The notes under the pieces were generated by a model. The model made no database searches. It was not told the origin of the DNA and was given only the letters and a program-made list of their open reading frames with translations. 16,270 bases of DNA. Source: CAHJXF01 sp038240015. GTDB lineage: Bacteria > Pseudomonadota > Gammaproteobacteria > Burkholderiales > Burkholderiaceae_D. This document shows, in pieces, positions 7,388 to 14,963 of this stretch. The position numbers were made by a program, and so were the translations under genes. The stretch is taken from the NCBI GenBank assembly GCA_038240015.1, contig JBBSEF010000064.1, positions 1 to 16,270 on the forward strand, given 5' to 3'. Every line of letters begins with the position of its first letter. The first letter of the stretch is position 1.

Positions 7388-8305
7388 GTGACGCGATTGA
7401 ACGTGCGGGAATCCTCACCCACACGCGGTCCTGCGTGGCTGCGCGAGCGTCTCGCGCTGTATGCGCATCTGGTGCGCATCGACAAGCCGATCGGCATCCT
7501 GCTTTTGCTCTGGCCCACGTTGTGGGCCTTGTGGATCGCGTCCGACGGACGACCGCCGCTCTACGTGCTTGCGGTCTTCGTAGTCGGCACGGTGTTGATG
7601 CGATCGTCGGGATGCGCGATCAACGACTGGGCCGACCGCGATTTCGATCGTCACGTCGCGCGCACCGCAGAGCGGCCATTGACGAGCGGTCGCATCGCAG
7701 GATGGGAAGCCTTGATGGTCGCAGCCGTGCTGGCCGCCGTCTCCTTTCTCATGATCCTGCCGCTGAATGCGCTGACGATCGCGCTGTCGTTCGTCGCTGT
7801 GTTCGTCGCAGCGAGCTATCCGTTCACCAAGCGCTTCTTCGCGCTGCCCCAGGCTTATCTGGGCATCGCATTCGGCTTCGGTATTCCGATGGCCTTCGCC
7901 GCGATCGAGAGCCGCGTGCCGCCGGTCGCGTGGACCCTGCTCGCGGCCAACGTGTTCTGGGCGCTGGCCTACGACACCGAGTACGCGATGGTCGATCGCG
8001 ACGACGATGTGAAGATCGGCATTCGCACCGCGGCGATCACCTTCGGTCGCTACGATGTGGCCGCCGTCATGGTCTGCTACGCAGCCACGCTCGCGCTGCT
8101 CGCGCTCGCGGGTGCGATGGCGGGACTGACGTGGGCCTATGACGCGGGCCTGATCGTCGCGGCGGGCGTCGCGCTCCATCACTATCGTTTGATTCGCACG
8201 CGAACACGCGAAGGATGCTTCGAGGCTTTCCGGCACAACAACTGGTTGGGCGCAGCGGTGTTCGCAGGACTCGTGGTCGACCGGCTGCTTATGCACCACG
8301 CATGA
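7388..8305 (+). CDS. ubiA: 4-hydroxybenzoate polyprenyltransferase
   Basis: A 305-residue integral membrane prenyltransferase that attaches the polyprenyl tail to 4-hydroxybenzoate in ubiquinone synthesis. Both Asp-rich Mg-diphosphate motifs are visible: NDWADRDFD (Asn79 to Asp87) and DTEYAMVDRD (Asp196 to Asp205). RIDKPIGILLLLWPTLWAL near the N-terminus is the UbiA signature. About eight or nine hydrophobic segments follow the expected pattern. The GTG at 7388 is the longest start; it lies within ATGGCGTGA, so the true start is uncertain by a few codons (TTG 7397 and GTG 7403 are alternatives). The gene ends 35 bases before the convergent proC stop. Confidence 0.95.
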   Translation: MTRLNVRESSPTRGPAWLRERLALYAHLVRIDKPIGILLLLWPTLWALWIASDGRPPLYVLAVFVVGTVLMRSSGCAINDWADRDFDRHVARTAERPLTSGRIAGWEALMVAAVLAAVSFLMILPLNALTIALSFVAVFVAASYPFTKRFFALPQAYLGIAFGFGIPMAFAAIESRVPPVAWTLLAANVFWALAYDTEYAMVDRDDDVKIGIRTAAITFGRYDVAAVMVCYAATLALLALAGAMAGLTWAYDAGLIVAAGVALHHYRLIRTRTREGCFEAFRHNNWLGAAVFAGLVVDRLLMHHA

Positions 8306-8340
8306 AGCCGTGATGACGTCGAGCCTGGATCAAGGGTTCG

Positions 8341-9213
8341 CTACGCATCGCGGCCGAACTCGTCGCCGAGTTCGGCCGATCGCTTCGCGGCTGCACGCAC
8401 CGCGGCCACGATCGCCGAATTGACGTGGCGTTCCTGAAGGTGAATCAACGCCGCGTGCGTGGTGCCGCCGGGTGATGTGACTCGTTCGCGCAGGACCGCG
8501 ATCGGCTCCTTCGATTCGTAGGCGAGGCGACTCGCGCCGACGAAAGTCGCCACCGCAAGGCGGCGCGCATCTTCTTCGCCGATACCGAGTTCGCGCGCGC
8601 CTTCCTGCAAGGCTTCGATGAACGCGAACACGTACGCGGGGCCGCTGCCCGACACCGCGGTGATCGTATCGAGCGTGCTCTCTTCATCGACCCACAAGGT
8701 CTGGCCGACCGCGCCCAGCAGCGTCTGCGCGAGTGCGCGCCCGTGCGCATCGACATCGGCGGTTGCAAAAAGGCCGGTGATGCCTGCGCCGATCAGGGCC
8801 GGCGTGTTGGGCATCGCGCGGACGATGGCGCGATGCGCGTGCTCGGCGCCCAGCCAATGCGCGATCTCGCGCGTGCGGATGCCGGCGGCGATGCTGATGA
8901 CGAGCGGTTGCGGCGTCGTCTGCTGGGTCGTGTGCGGCGATGTCTGCGGCATGGGCCGCGCCAGCCATCGTGCAGCCGAAGTCGCGGCTTCGCGAAACTG
9001 CTGAGGCTTGACCGCGAACACCACCGCGTCGCATCCCGCGAGGTCGGCCGAAGCTACATCGTGCAACGCGATGCGATGCAGCGTTCGAAGAAGCGTTTCT
9101 CGTGTTGCCGCATGCGGCTCGACCACCACGAAGTCCGCGTCGATGCGCTGCGCGACCATGCCGCTTATCAAGGCCTGTGCCATGTTGCCGCCGCCGACGA
9201 AGCCAATTTTCAT
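8341..9213 (-). CDS. proC: Pyrroline-5-carboxylate reductase
   Basis: A 290-residue NAD(P)H-dependent enzyme for the last step of proline synthesis, reducing 1-pyrroline-5-carboxylate. The Rossmann dinucleotide motif MKIGFVGGGNMAQALISG is at the N-terminus. VFAVKPQQ closes the first half. The dimerisation/active-site half carries SGSGPAYVFAFIEALQEGA and the VTSPGGTTHAAL signature. The ATG whose complement is at 9211-9213 has an AGGAG ribosome binding site eight bases upstream. It overlaps the TGA of yggS by four bases (ATGA), so the two are translationally coupled. Longer in-frame upstream sequence is the reverse reading of yggS and was dropped. A slightly odd segment, PQTSPHTTQQTTPQP, forms a Thr/Gln/Pro-rich insert around residues 89-103. 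Confidence 0.95.
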   Translation of the reverse strand: MKIGFVGGGNMAQALISGMVAQRIDADFVVVEPHAATRETLLRTLHRIALHDVASADLAGCDAVVFAVKPQQFREAATSAARWLARPMPQTSPHTTQQTTPQPLVISIAAGIRTREIAHWLGAEHAHRAIVRAMPNTPALIGAGITGLFATADVDAHGRALAQTLLGAVGQTLWVDEESTLDTITAVSGSGPAYVFAFIEALQEGARELGIGEEDARRLAVATFVGASRLAYESKEPIAVLRERVTSPGGTTHAALIHLQERHVNSAIVAAVRAAAKRSAELGDEFGRDA

Positions 9214-9956
9214 GGGGGTTGCTCCTGGGGGATGTTCAAGACGCGTCGCGGTGTGCGCGCGCCGAAGATCGCCGTGCCCACGCGGACCATCGTCGCGCCT
9301 TCGGCGATCGCGGCTTCGAGATCGGCCGACATGCCCATCGACAATTGGTCGCAAGGCAGACCCGCTTTGCGCAGATCTTCGGCCAGCATGCGAAGCCGCG
9401 CGAAAGCCGCGCGCTGTGCCGCGTGATCGCTGCGCGTTTCGGGTACAGCCATCAAACCGCGCATGCGCAAATGCGGAAGGGTGACGACCGCGCGCGCGAG
9501 CGCATGCAGATCATCGGGCGCCACGCCGCTCTTTGTCGCTTCGCCGTCGAGATTGACTTCGAGCAGAACGTTGAGAGGCGCGCGCTCGCGATCACGCTGC
9601 ATCGACAGGCGCTCGGCGATCTTCAGACGATCGACGCTGTGCACCCAATCGAAATGAGTCGAGATCGCCTGGGTCTTGTTGCTCTGGATGGGACCGACGA
9701 AGTGCCACTCGGGCGCATGGCCCAGATGCCGCTCCCCGTGCGCAGCTTCGACCTCGCGCATCTTCGCGACCCCCTCCTGCACATAGTTCTCGCCGAAGGC
9801 GAACTGTCCTGCCGCCATTGCCTCGAGCACGCGGCAAGCGGGGAAAGTCTTAGTGACGGCAATCAGTTTGACCGCATCGGGCGCGCGTTGCGCGGCTTCC
9901 ACAGCTATCCGGATGCGTTGGAACACGCCTTGCAGGTTATTTGCCGTTGCGGACAT
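9210..9956 (-). CDS. yggS: YggS family pyridoxal-phosphate homeostasis protein
   Basis: A 248-residue single-domain alanine-racemase-fold protein (YggS/PLPBP), which binds pyridoxal 5'-phosphate and buffers vitamin B6 and amino-acid metabolism; no catalytic activity is established for the family. The PLP lysine is Lys36 in KLIAVTKTFP, as in E. coli YggS. Further family motifs are GENYVQEG, WHFVGPIQSNKT, LEVNLDGEATKSG, MRGLMAVPE and SMGMSADLEAAIAEGATMVRVGTAIFG. The ATG at 9956 is preferred; a TTG six codons upstream is possible but no ribosome binding site supports either clearly. It is the first gene of the yggS-proC pair, divergent from pilT as in other proteobacteria such as Pseudomonas. 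Confidence 0.94.
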   Translation of the reverse strand: MSATANNLQGVFQRIRIAVEAAQRAPDAVKLIAVTKTFPACRVLEAMAAGQFAFGENYVQEGVAKMREVEAAHGERHLGHAPEWHFVGPIQSNKTQAISTHFDWVHSVDRLKIAERLSMQRDRERAPLNVLLEVNLDGEATKSGVAPDDLHALARAVVTLPHLRMRGLMAVPETRSDHAAQRAAFARLRMLAEDLRKAGLPCDQLSMGMSADLEAAIAEGATMVRVGTAIFGARTPRRVLNIPQEQPP

Positions 9957-10215
9957 AATCGGTCGAGAAAACAAGGCGGGCCGCTCACCGGCTCGCGCGA
10001 TGCTCCACAGGTCGCCTCGGGCGCGCTCCCTCCGATCGACGAATCAACTTTTCTTTGCGTGGGTCGATAACAAAGGGTCGAGGTCGCGAAGTTGCGAGGG
10101 TGGGACAAACATAACATGGGGTCGTCGCGCGGCTGGCTTTCATCCTGAACCTCGCACGCGCTCGCAGCCTGACCGCGCGTTGAGCCAATCAAGCACTGCC
10201 CTTCAAGGATATGGG
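9957..10215. promoter_or_regulatory. Divergent yggS / pilT intergenic region
   Basis: This 259-base gap must contain promoters in both directions. It includes an AT-richer core (about 10041-10115) and a direct repeat GGGTCGA at 10061-10067 and 10075-10081, start-to-start 14 bases. No pair of -35 and -10 boxes was convincing on either strand. The pilT ribosome binding site is AAGGAT at 10205-10210. No small gene is supported. Confidence 0.35.
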
Positions 10216-11259
10216 ATGGACATTTCGGAATTGCTGGCCTTCGTCGTCAAGAACAAGGCGTCGGACCTGCACCTCTCGGCGGGATTGCCGCCGATGATTC
10301 GCGTGCATGGCGACGTGCGCCGTATCAACCTGCCGCCGATGGAACACAAGGATGTCCACGGCATGATCTACGACATCATGAACGACGGTCAGCGCAAGTT
10401 CTACGAGGAGAACCTCGAGTGCGACTTCTCGTTCGCGATTCCCGGTCTTGCACGCTTTCGCGTCAACGCCTTCGTGCAGAACCGCGGCGCGGGCGCCGTG
10501 ATGCGGACCATCCCTTCGAAAGTGCAGACGCTCGAAGAATTGAATGCCCCGAAGATCTTCACCGAAATTTCCAATCAGCCGCGCGGCATCGTGCTGGTCA
10601 CGGGTCCGACCGGCTCGGGCAAGTCGACGACACTGGCCGCGATGGTGAACCACATCAACGAGAACGAGTACGGGCACATCCTCACCGTCGAAGACCCGAT
10701 CGAGTTCGAGCACGAGTCCAAGAAGTGCCTGATCAATCAGCGCGAGGTCGGACCGCACACGCTGTCGTTCAACAATGCACTGCGCAGCGCGCTGCGCGAA
10801 GACCCGGACGTGATTCTGGTCGGCGAATTGCGCGACCTTGAAACGATACGCCTCGCATTGACGGCCGCCGAGACCGGGCATCTGGTGTTCGGCACGCTGC
10901 ACACGAGTTCGGCCGCCAAGACCATAGACCGCATCGTCGATGTGTTTCCCGCGGCGGAAAAGGAAATGGTGCGCACCATGCTGTCGGAGTCGCTGCGCGC
11001 CGTGATTTCGCAGACGCTGTTGAAGACCAAGGACGGCAGCGGCCGTCTTGCCGCGCACGAGATCATGATCGGTACGCCGGCGATTCGTAACCTGATCCGC
11101 GAGAACAAGATCGCGCAGATGTATTCGGCGATACAGACCGGGCAGAACGTCGGCATGCAGACGCTCGATCAGAACCTGATCGATCTGGTCAGGCGTAATC
11201 TCGTCAACCCGGTCGAGGCGCGCAACCGGGCTTCGAACAAGGACAGTTTTCCAGTGTGA
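10216..11259 (+). CDS. pilT: Type IV pilus retraction ATPase PilT
   Basis: A 347-residue hexameric secretion-type ATPase that powers retraction of type IV pili, giving twitching motility and DNA uptake. It starts MDISELLAFVVKNKASDLHLSAGLPP, the usual PilT N-terminus. The Walker A motif GPTGSGKS is at residues 130-137, with Lys136 as in PilT of Pseudomonas. The Asp box is in LTVEDPIEFEH, Walker B in PDVILVGELRDLETI, and the His box in AAETGHLVFGTLHTSSA. The C-terminus contains the AIRNLIRENK motif tied to retraction. The ATG at 10216 follows AAGGAT. The gene is followed after 52 bases by pilU, same strand, most likely one operon. It acts on the cytoplasmic face of the inner membrane with PilC. 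Confidence 0.97.
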   Translation: MDISELLAFVVKNKASDLHLSAGLPPMIRVHGDVRRINLPPMEHKDVHGMIYDIMNDGQRKFYEENLECDFSFAIPGLARFRVNAFVQNRGAGAVMRTIPSKVQTLEELNAPKIFTEISNQPRGIVLVTGPTGSGKSTTLAAMVNHINENEYGHILTVEDPIEFEHESKKCLINQREVGPHTLSFNNALRSALREDPDVILVGELRDLETIRLALTAAETGHLVFGTLHTSSAAKTIDRIVDVFPAAEKEMVRTMLSESLRAVISQTLLKTKDGSGRLAAHEIMIGTPAIRNLIRENKIAQMYSAIQTGQNVGMQTLDQNLIDLVRRNLVNPVEARNRASNKDSFPV

Positions 11260-11311
11260 AGTTTTTTTCGTGATGCGGGCTGGAGCTGGAACGACCTAAC
11301 GAGGCAAGCGA

Positions 11312-12448
11312 ATGGAACGCGAACAAGCCACCAAATTCATGTACGACCTGCTGCGCCTGATGGTCAGCAAGAAGGGCTCGGATCTTTTCATCACCGCGGA
11401 ATTTCCGCCGGCCTTCAAGATCGACGGCAAGGTGACGCCGGTGTCGAACCAGGCGATGACCCCGCAGCACACGAGCGAGCTGGCGCGCGCGATCATGAAC
11501 GACAAGCAGGCCGCGGAATTCGAATCGACCAAGGAATGCAACTTCGCGATCAGCCCCGCGGGCATCGGGCGGTTTCGCTGCAACGCCTTCGTGCAGCAGG
11601 GCCGCATCGGGCTCGTGCTGCGCACCCTCACGACCCGCATCCCGACCGTCGAAGAACTCGGCATCCCGCTGGTCCTGAAAGACGTGGTGATGACCAAGCG
11701 CGGCCTCATGATCATGGTCGGCGCGACCGGCTCGGGCAAGACGACGACGCTCGCAGCGCTGGTCGGACATCGCAACGAGAACAGCTACGGACACATCGTC
11801 ACGATCGAGGATCCGATCGAATACGTTCACCCGCACATCAACTGCATCATCACGCAACGCGAAGTGGGTGTGGATACGGTGGACTGGTTCGCCGCGTTGA
11901 AGAACACCCTGCGTCAGGCGCCCGACGTGATCCTGATCGGCGAAATCCGGGACCGCGAAACGATGGAGCATGCGATCGCGTTTGCCGAGACCGGCCATCT
12001 GTGCATGGCGACCTTGCACGCCAACAGCTCGAATCAGGCGCTCGATCGCATCATCAACTTCTTCCCCGATGAGCGCCGCCAGCAGTTGTTGATGGATCTG
12101 TCGCTGAACCTGAAGGGGATGATTTCACAGCGCCTGATTCCGTTGAAGGACACCAAGGGCCGCATTCCGGCGGTGGAGATCATGCTCAACTCGCCGTTGA
12201 TCTCTGATCTGATCTTCAAGGGGGACGTGCACGAGATCAAGGAGATCATGAAGCGCTCGCGAGAGCTCGGCATGCAGACCTTCGATCAGGCGCTGTTCGA
12301 TCTCTTCGAGGCCGACAAGATTTCCTACGAAGACGCGCTGCGCAACGCCGACTCGGTCAACGACCTGCGCCTGACGATCAAGCTGCACAGCAAGAACGCC
12401 CGCGCCGCAGATCTCACGAAGGGGATCGCGCACCTCGATCTCGTGTGA
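11312..12448 (+). CDS. pilU: Type IV pilus accessory retraction ATPase PilU
   Basis: A 378-residue PilT paralogue that assists PilT-dependent pilus retraction, especially against load. It has MYDLLRLMVSKKGSDLFITAEFPPAFKIDG at the N-terminus, Walker A GATGSGKT at residues 137-144, the Asp box in VTIEDPIEYVHPH, Walker B in PDVILIGEIRDRETM and the His box in FAETGHLCMATLHANSS. The C-terminal extension beyond the PilT-like core is typical of PilU. The ATG at 11312 follows GAGG (11301-11304) at seven bases. It is the second gene of pilTU. A hairpin after its stop may end the transcript before the unrelated, lower-GC peptide and HD-GYP genes. Confidence 0.96.
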   Translation: MEREQATKFMYDLLRLMVSKKGSDLFITAEFPPAFKIDGKVTPVSNQAMTPQHTSELARAIMNDKQAAEFESTKECNFAISPAGIGRFRCNAFVQQGRIGLVLRTLTTRIPTVEELGIPLVLKDVVMTKRGLMIMVGATGSGKTTTLAALVGHRNENSYGHIVTIEDPIEYVHPHINCIITQREVGVDTVDWFAALKNTLRQAPDVILIGEIRDRETMEHAIAFAETGHLCMATLHANSSNQALDRIINFFPDERRQQLLMDLSLNLKGMISQRLIPLKDTKGRIPAVEIMLNSPLISDLIFKGDVHEIKEIMKRSRELGMQTFDQALFDLFEADKISYEDALRNADSVNDLRLTIKLHSKNARAADLTKGIAHLDLV

Positions 12449-12452
12449 GTTG

Positions 12453-12479
12453 CCCTGCCCATCACTGGGAGGGACAGGG
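12453..12479 (+). terminator. Possible pilU terminator hairpin
   Basis: CCCTG (12453-12457) pairs with CAGGG (12475-12479), and CCCA/TGGG (12458-12461 with 12466-12469) forms an inner stem with a TCAC loop. The right arm has a five-base bulge. No T-run follows, so termination strength is doubtful. It lies five bases after the pilU stop. The rest of the stretch to 12620 shows no supportable gene on either strand. Confidence 0.3.
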
Positions 12480-12620
12480 TGCAAAAGGTTGAGAGATCCT
12501 CTTTCTCGAAGGGGGCGAAGAAAAAGAGCGAGCCCGTGCCATGCACAAATAACGACGCCGACAATCAGCCTCGCGATGCGAAGCTGAATTGCCGGCGGTG
12601 GGCTTGGATGTTGCTTTTAA

Positions 12621-12743
12621 TCAGACGAGCGCCACTGCCGTTCCGCCGCCGACGTAACTCAGTTCGGCCTGTTCCACAAATACATACTGCTGCTCGGTAG
12701 CGATGTCGAGAGCCAGTTCTTGGGTTTGGATGTCAGCGATCAT
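12621..12743 (-). CDS. Small peptide with GGG leader-like motif and hydrophobic tail
   Basis: A 40-residue peptide gene of unknown function. The ATG (complement 12741-12743) has a strong ribosome binding site, GGAG, six bases upstream; the stop is TGA. The first 25 or so residues are acidic and helix-prone (MIADIQTQELALDIATEQQ). Then come VFVEQAELSYV, three glycines (residues 32-34) and the tail TAVALV. The ELSxV-GG pattern resembles the double-glycine leaders of exported bacteriocins and peptide signals. If it were cut there, only a six- or seven-residue hydrophobic peptide would be released, more like a pheromone than a toxin. There are no Cys residues and no membrane segment. It is divergent from the TPR/HD-GYP gene with a 17-bp palindrome between. 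No C39-peptidase exporter is visible in the window. Function is inference; that it is a real gene is likely. Confidence 0.62.
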   Translation of the reverse strand: MIADIQTQELALDIATEQQYVFVEQAELSYVGGGTAVALV

Positions 12744-12772
12744 GAAGAGCTCCGAGAAGGTAGAGATAAATT

Positions 12773-12789
12773 GCGTCAGAAACTGACGC
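12773..12789. promoter_or_regulatory. 17-bp perfect inverted repeat in a divergent promoter region
   Basis: GCGTCAG-AAA-CTGACGC is a perfect palindrome with 7-bp arms and a 3-base centre. It lies in the 103 bases between the minus-strand peptide gene (ATG at 12743) and the plus-strand TPR/HD-GYP gene (ATG at 12847), about 30 bases from the first and 57 from the second. That position suits an operator controlling one or both genes. No good sigma-70 boxes were recognised on either side, and no DNA-binding regulator gene is adjacent. Confidence 0.5.
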
Positions 12790-12846
12790 GGAATGTAGCG
12801 CTGTGGCAAAGATTAATGTAGCAACGACCACCTTGCGAGCAATGTC

Positions 12847-14883
12847 ATGAGTCATTCGCCGAAATCCCACAATGCCTCGAGCAGTGACGTCGCTGTGGAC
12901 GCTCAGGTTTTGGATGATCAGCTTTCCTCCGGCAACCTTACGGCTTTCGAGACTTTGGAAGCGCAGGCAGTTGCCGCGATGGCGAATTTCGGCGTCGAAG
13001 ATCGCGAATCGCTTGATCATCTGACATCGGTTTTGATGCAGATCGACAGCGACGCCTATGTCGAAAAGCGCGTCAAAATCTTGTCCGATGCGTGCTTCTA
13101 TTATCAGCGGACCGGCCGCAGTTTCGACGGCATTCCGCGCGGTAGGGCGGCAGCGACGCTCGCGAAGAACTTCGGATACAAGAACCTTGAGCGCTATGCA
13201 AATATCAGTCTGAGTAGCGTTTACTTGGACACGGCGAATTTCGAAGACGCTTGCCAGTGCCTCGAACGCGCGTTAGTTCTTGCTCGAGAAATGGGCGATC
13301 CACTTTTGGAATGTTCCGCATTTACGATGACCGGAGCACTCTTGAAGGAAATGGGCCTTTATCTCGATGCACTTGAGGTGATCGACAAGGCTTTCGTTTG
13401 TAATACTCAAACAGCTCAAGGCCAACAGTTGCGTTTTGTAAATGCAACTAACGGCCTCTTTAGTGCGCACCGACTTGGCAATCACGCTGCCGCACTCAAA
13501 TACATGAGCATCGCGTGCGAGACAATTGAAAATCCACTTGTGGACATTGCGACCCGCGCGACCTTCGAATTTGTCCGCTGCATGTATCTCCTCGCCCACA
13601 ATGACGAAGAGACGGCCGATGCGCTGATGGCCGCCGCCAAAGAACGCGCCGCTTCTGTCCAGAATCCGCGCGTCGAAATTCTTTTGGGCACCGCCGCTGC
13701 GCTGTGCGACTGGGCCAGCCGCGATCCGGTGCGCGAAGTTCGCGCCAGAAAACAACTCGCCGAGCTCTATCACAAGAGCAAGCAGACGCGCCTTTATCAC
13801 GACGACGTATTGCGCGCCTTGATCCAGGTGCATAGCCGCCAACCTTCCGGTATCAGGCGACACGACGACTTCGACGCCACCATGGTAGCGGCGACTTCCA
13901 ACTCCAAGATCGGCATCGCCTACGCCAAGGAATTGGTCGAGTACATCACCAGCGTCAAGCACGCCAAGTTCTATCGGCAGATGAACGATAAGGGTGTCGC
14001 GCGCGCCACCGATGAAGCTGCCTCGCAGGCCGACGTGGCGTTCGATCCTTGTGCGCGCCTGCGCAACTGGTTGGCCCCGGACATCACCAGCGCGCCCGTT
14101 GCAATTGCAGGCGCCCCGTCTGCAAGCCGGGTCCGCAAGCACGACGAGTTGACCGCGGTTCACGACGACCTCGCCAAGCTGCGGACGGCATCGATACGCA
14201 CTGCGATCCGGACCAGCGCTTATCACACAGCCGAGAACTGGGCTCTTGCCGCCGAATTCTTCGACGACCAGACCGGACAACATTGTTTTCGAGTCGGTCG
14301 TCTGGCGGGCATGCTCGCGCAAGAGATCGGCATGGATCACGAATATTGCATGCGCATCGAGCACGCTGCACGCTTGCACGACATCGGCAAGATCAGCGTC
14401 AACGAATTGATCCTGCTCAAGCCCGGCCCGCTCGATCCGAGCGAGGTCACCGCGATGCGGGCTCATGCCGAAGTGGGCGCCTTCCTCTTGCAAGGTTCGG
14501 ATGACCCGACCCTGCAGATGGCCGCTGTGATCGCCAAGCACCATCACGAATGGTGGAACGGCGCCGGCTATCCCAGCAACTTGTCTGGCGAACGCATTCC
14601 GCTCGAGGCGCGCATTTGCGCATTGGCCGATGTCTATGACGCGTTGACCAACGTGCGTCCCTACAAGCGCGCGTGGTCGCATCGCGAGAGCATCGAACAG
14701 ATGATGCTCGAGAGCGCGGGGCACTTCGACCCGCGGCTGATGCGTCCCTTCCTGAAGGTGCTCGAACGGCACGTCGGATCAACAGCACAGCCGCCTTCGA
14801 CGCAACTCCACCTGCAGGATATGGGGGCCAATGGGCTGCTCACTTCGCGTCGCAAGCTGATGGAAGCACTCAACGCGGAGTGA
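12847..14883 (+). CDS. TPR-repeat protein with C-terminal HD-GYP domain (predicted c-di-GMP phosphodiesterase)
   Basis: A 678-residue soluble protein with no signal peptide or membrane segment. Residues about 70-340 are helical repeats of TPR type (e.g. residues 116-150, RYANISLSSVYLDTANFEDA, then ALLKEMGLYLDALEVIDKAF). The C-terminal part, about 470-625, is an HD-GYP domain with the metal/catalytic residues in place: His479, the HDIGK motif with His511 and Asp512, the HHHEWWNGAGYP block with His565-567 and Gly-Tyr-Pro 574-576, and the ADVYDAL helix. The family hydrolyses c-di-GMP; the TPR half probably senses a protein or peptide. There is no response-regulator receiver domain. The ATG at 12847 lacks a clear ribosome binding site (an ATG at 12988 is an alternative). 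The first 800 bases are lower in GC than neighbouring genes, suggesting transfer. It stands divergent from the small peptide gene. Confidence 0.88.
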   Translation: MSHSPKSHNASSSDVAVDAQVLDDQLSSGNLTAFETLEAQAVAAMANFGVEDRESLDHLTSVLMQIDSDAYVEKRVKILSDACFYYQRTGRSFDGIPRGRAAATLAKNFGYKNLERYANISLSSVYLDTANFEDACQCLERALVLAREMGDPLLECSAFTMTGALLKEMGLYLDALEVIDKAFVCNTQTAQGQQLRFVNATNGLFSAHRLGNHAAALKYMSIACETIENPLVDIATRATFEFVRCMYLLAHNDEETADALMAAAKERAASVQNPRVEILLGTAAALCDWASRDPVREVRARKQLAELYHKSKQTRLYHDDVLRALIQVHSRQPSGIRRHDDFDATMVAATSNSKIGIAYAKELVEYITSVKHAKFYRQMNDKGVARATDEAASQADVAFDPCARLRNWLAPDITSAPVAIAGAPSASRVRKHDELTAVHDDLAKLRTASIRTAIRTSAYHTAENWALAAEFFDDQTGQHCFRVGRLAGMLAQEIGMDHEYCMRIEHAARLHDIGKISVNELILLKPGPLDPSEVTAMRAHAEVGAFLLQGSDDPTLQMAAVIAKHHHEWWNGAGYPSNLSGERIPLEARICALADVYDALTNVRPYKRAWSHRESIEQMMLESAGHFDPRLMRPFLKVLERHVGSTAQPPSTQLHLQDMGANGLLTSRRKLMEALNAE

Positions 14884-14963
14884 GAGAGATGGCCGGCGAT
14901 TACGCGCAAGGGGCTCGTCGCGCGAGCGCGCTATGCTTCACGCTTGCGCGTCAAGGAGTCCCC

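Noticed and set aside
9853..10215. A 121-residue N-terminal extension of PilT
   Set aside because: It overlaps the yggS coding region and lacks PilT homology; PilT proteins start at MDISELL.
12325..12564. A 79-codon minus-strand frame overlapping the pilU end
   Set aside because: Most of it is antisense to conserved pilU codons and it lacks a ribosome binding site; the hydrophobic start is probably chance.
12479..12700. A 73-codon plus-strand frame starting with GTG after pilU
   Set aside because: Basic, motif-free product with no ribosome binding site, and it overlaps the better-supported minus-strand peptide gene.
12621..12743. Interpreting the small peptide as a class II bacteriocin or lanthipeptide precursor
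   Set aside because: Only six residues follow the GGG, there are no Cys residues, and no modification, immunity or export genes are adjacent.
13273..14772. A 499-codon open frame antisense to the TPR/HD-GYP gene
   Set aside because: The plus strand carries unmistakable HD-GYP and TPR motifs. The antisense product has no recognisable domain and no ribosome binding site.
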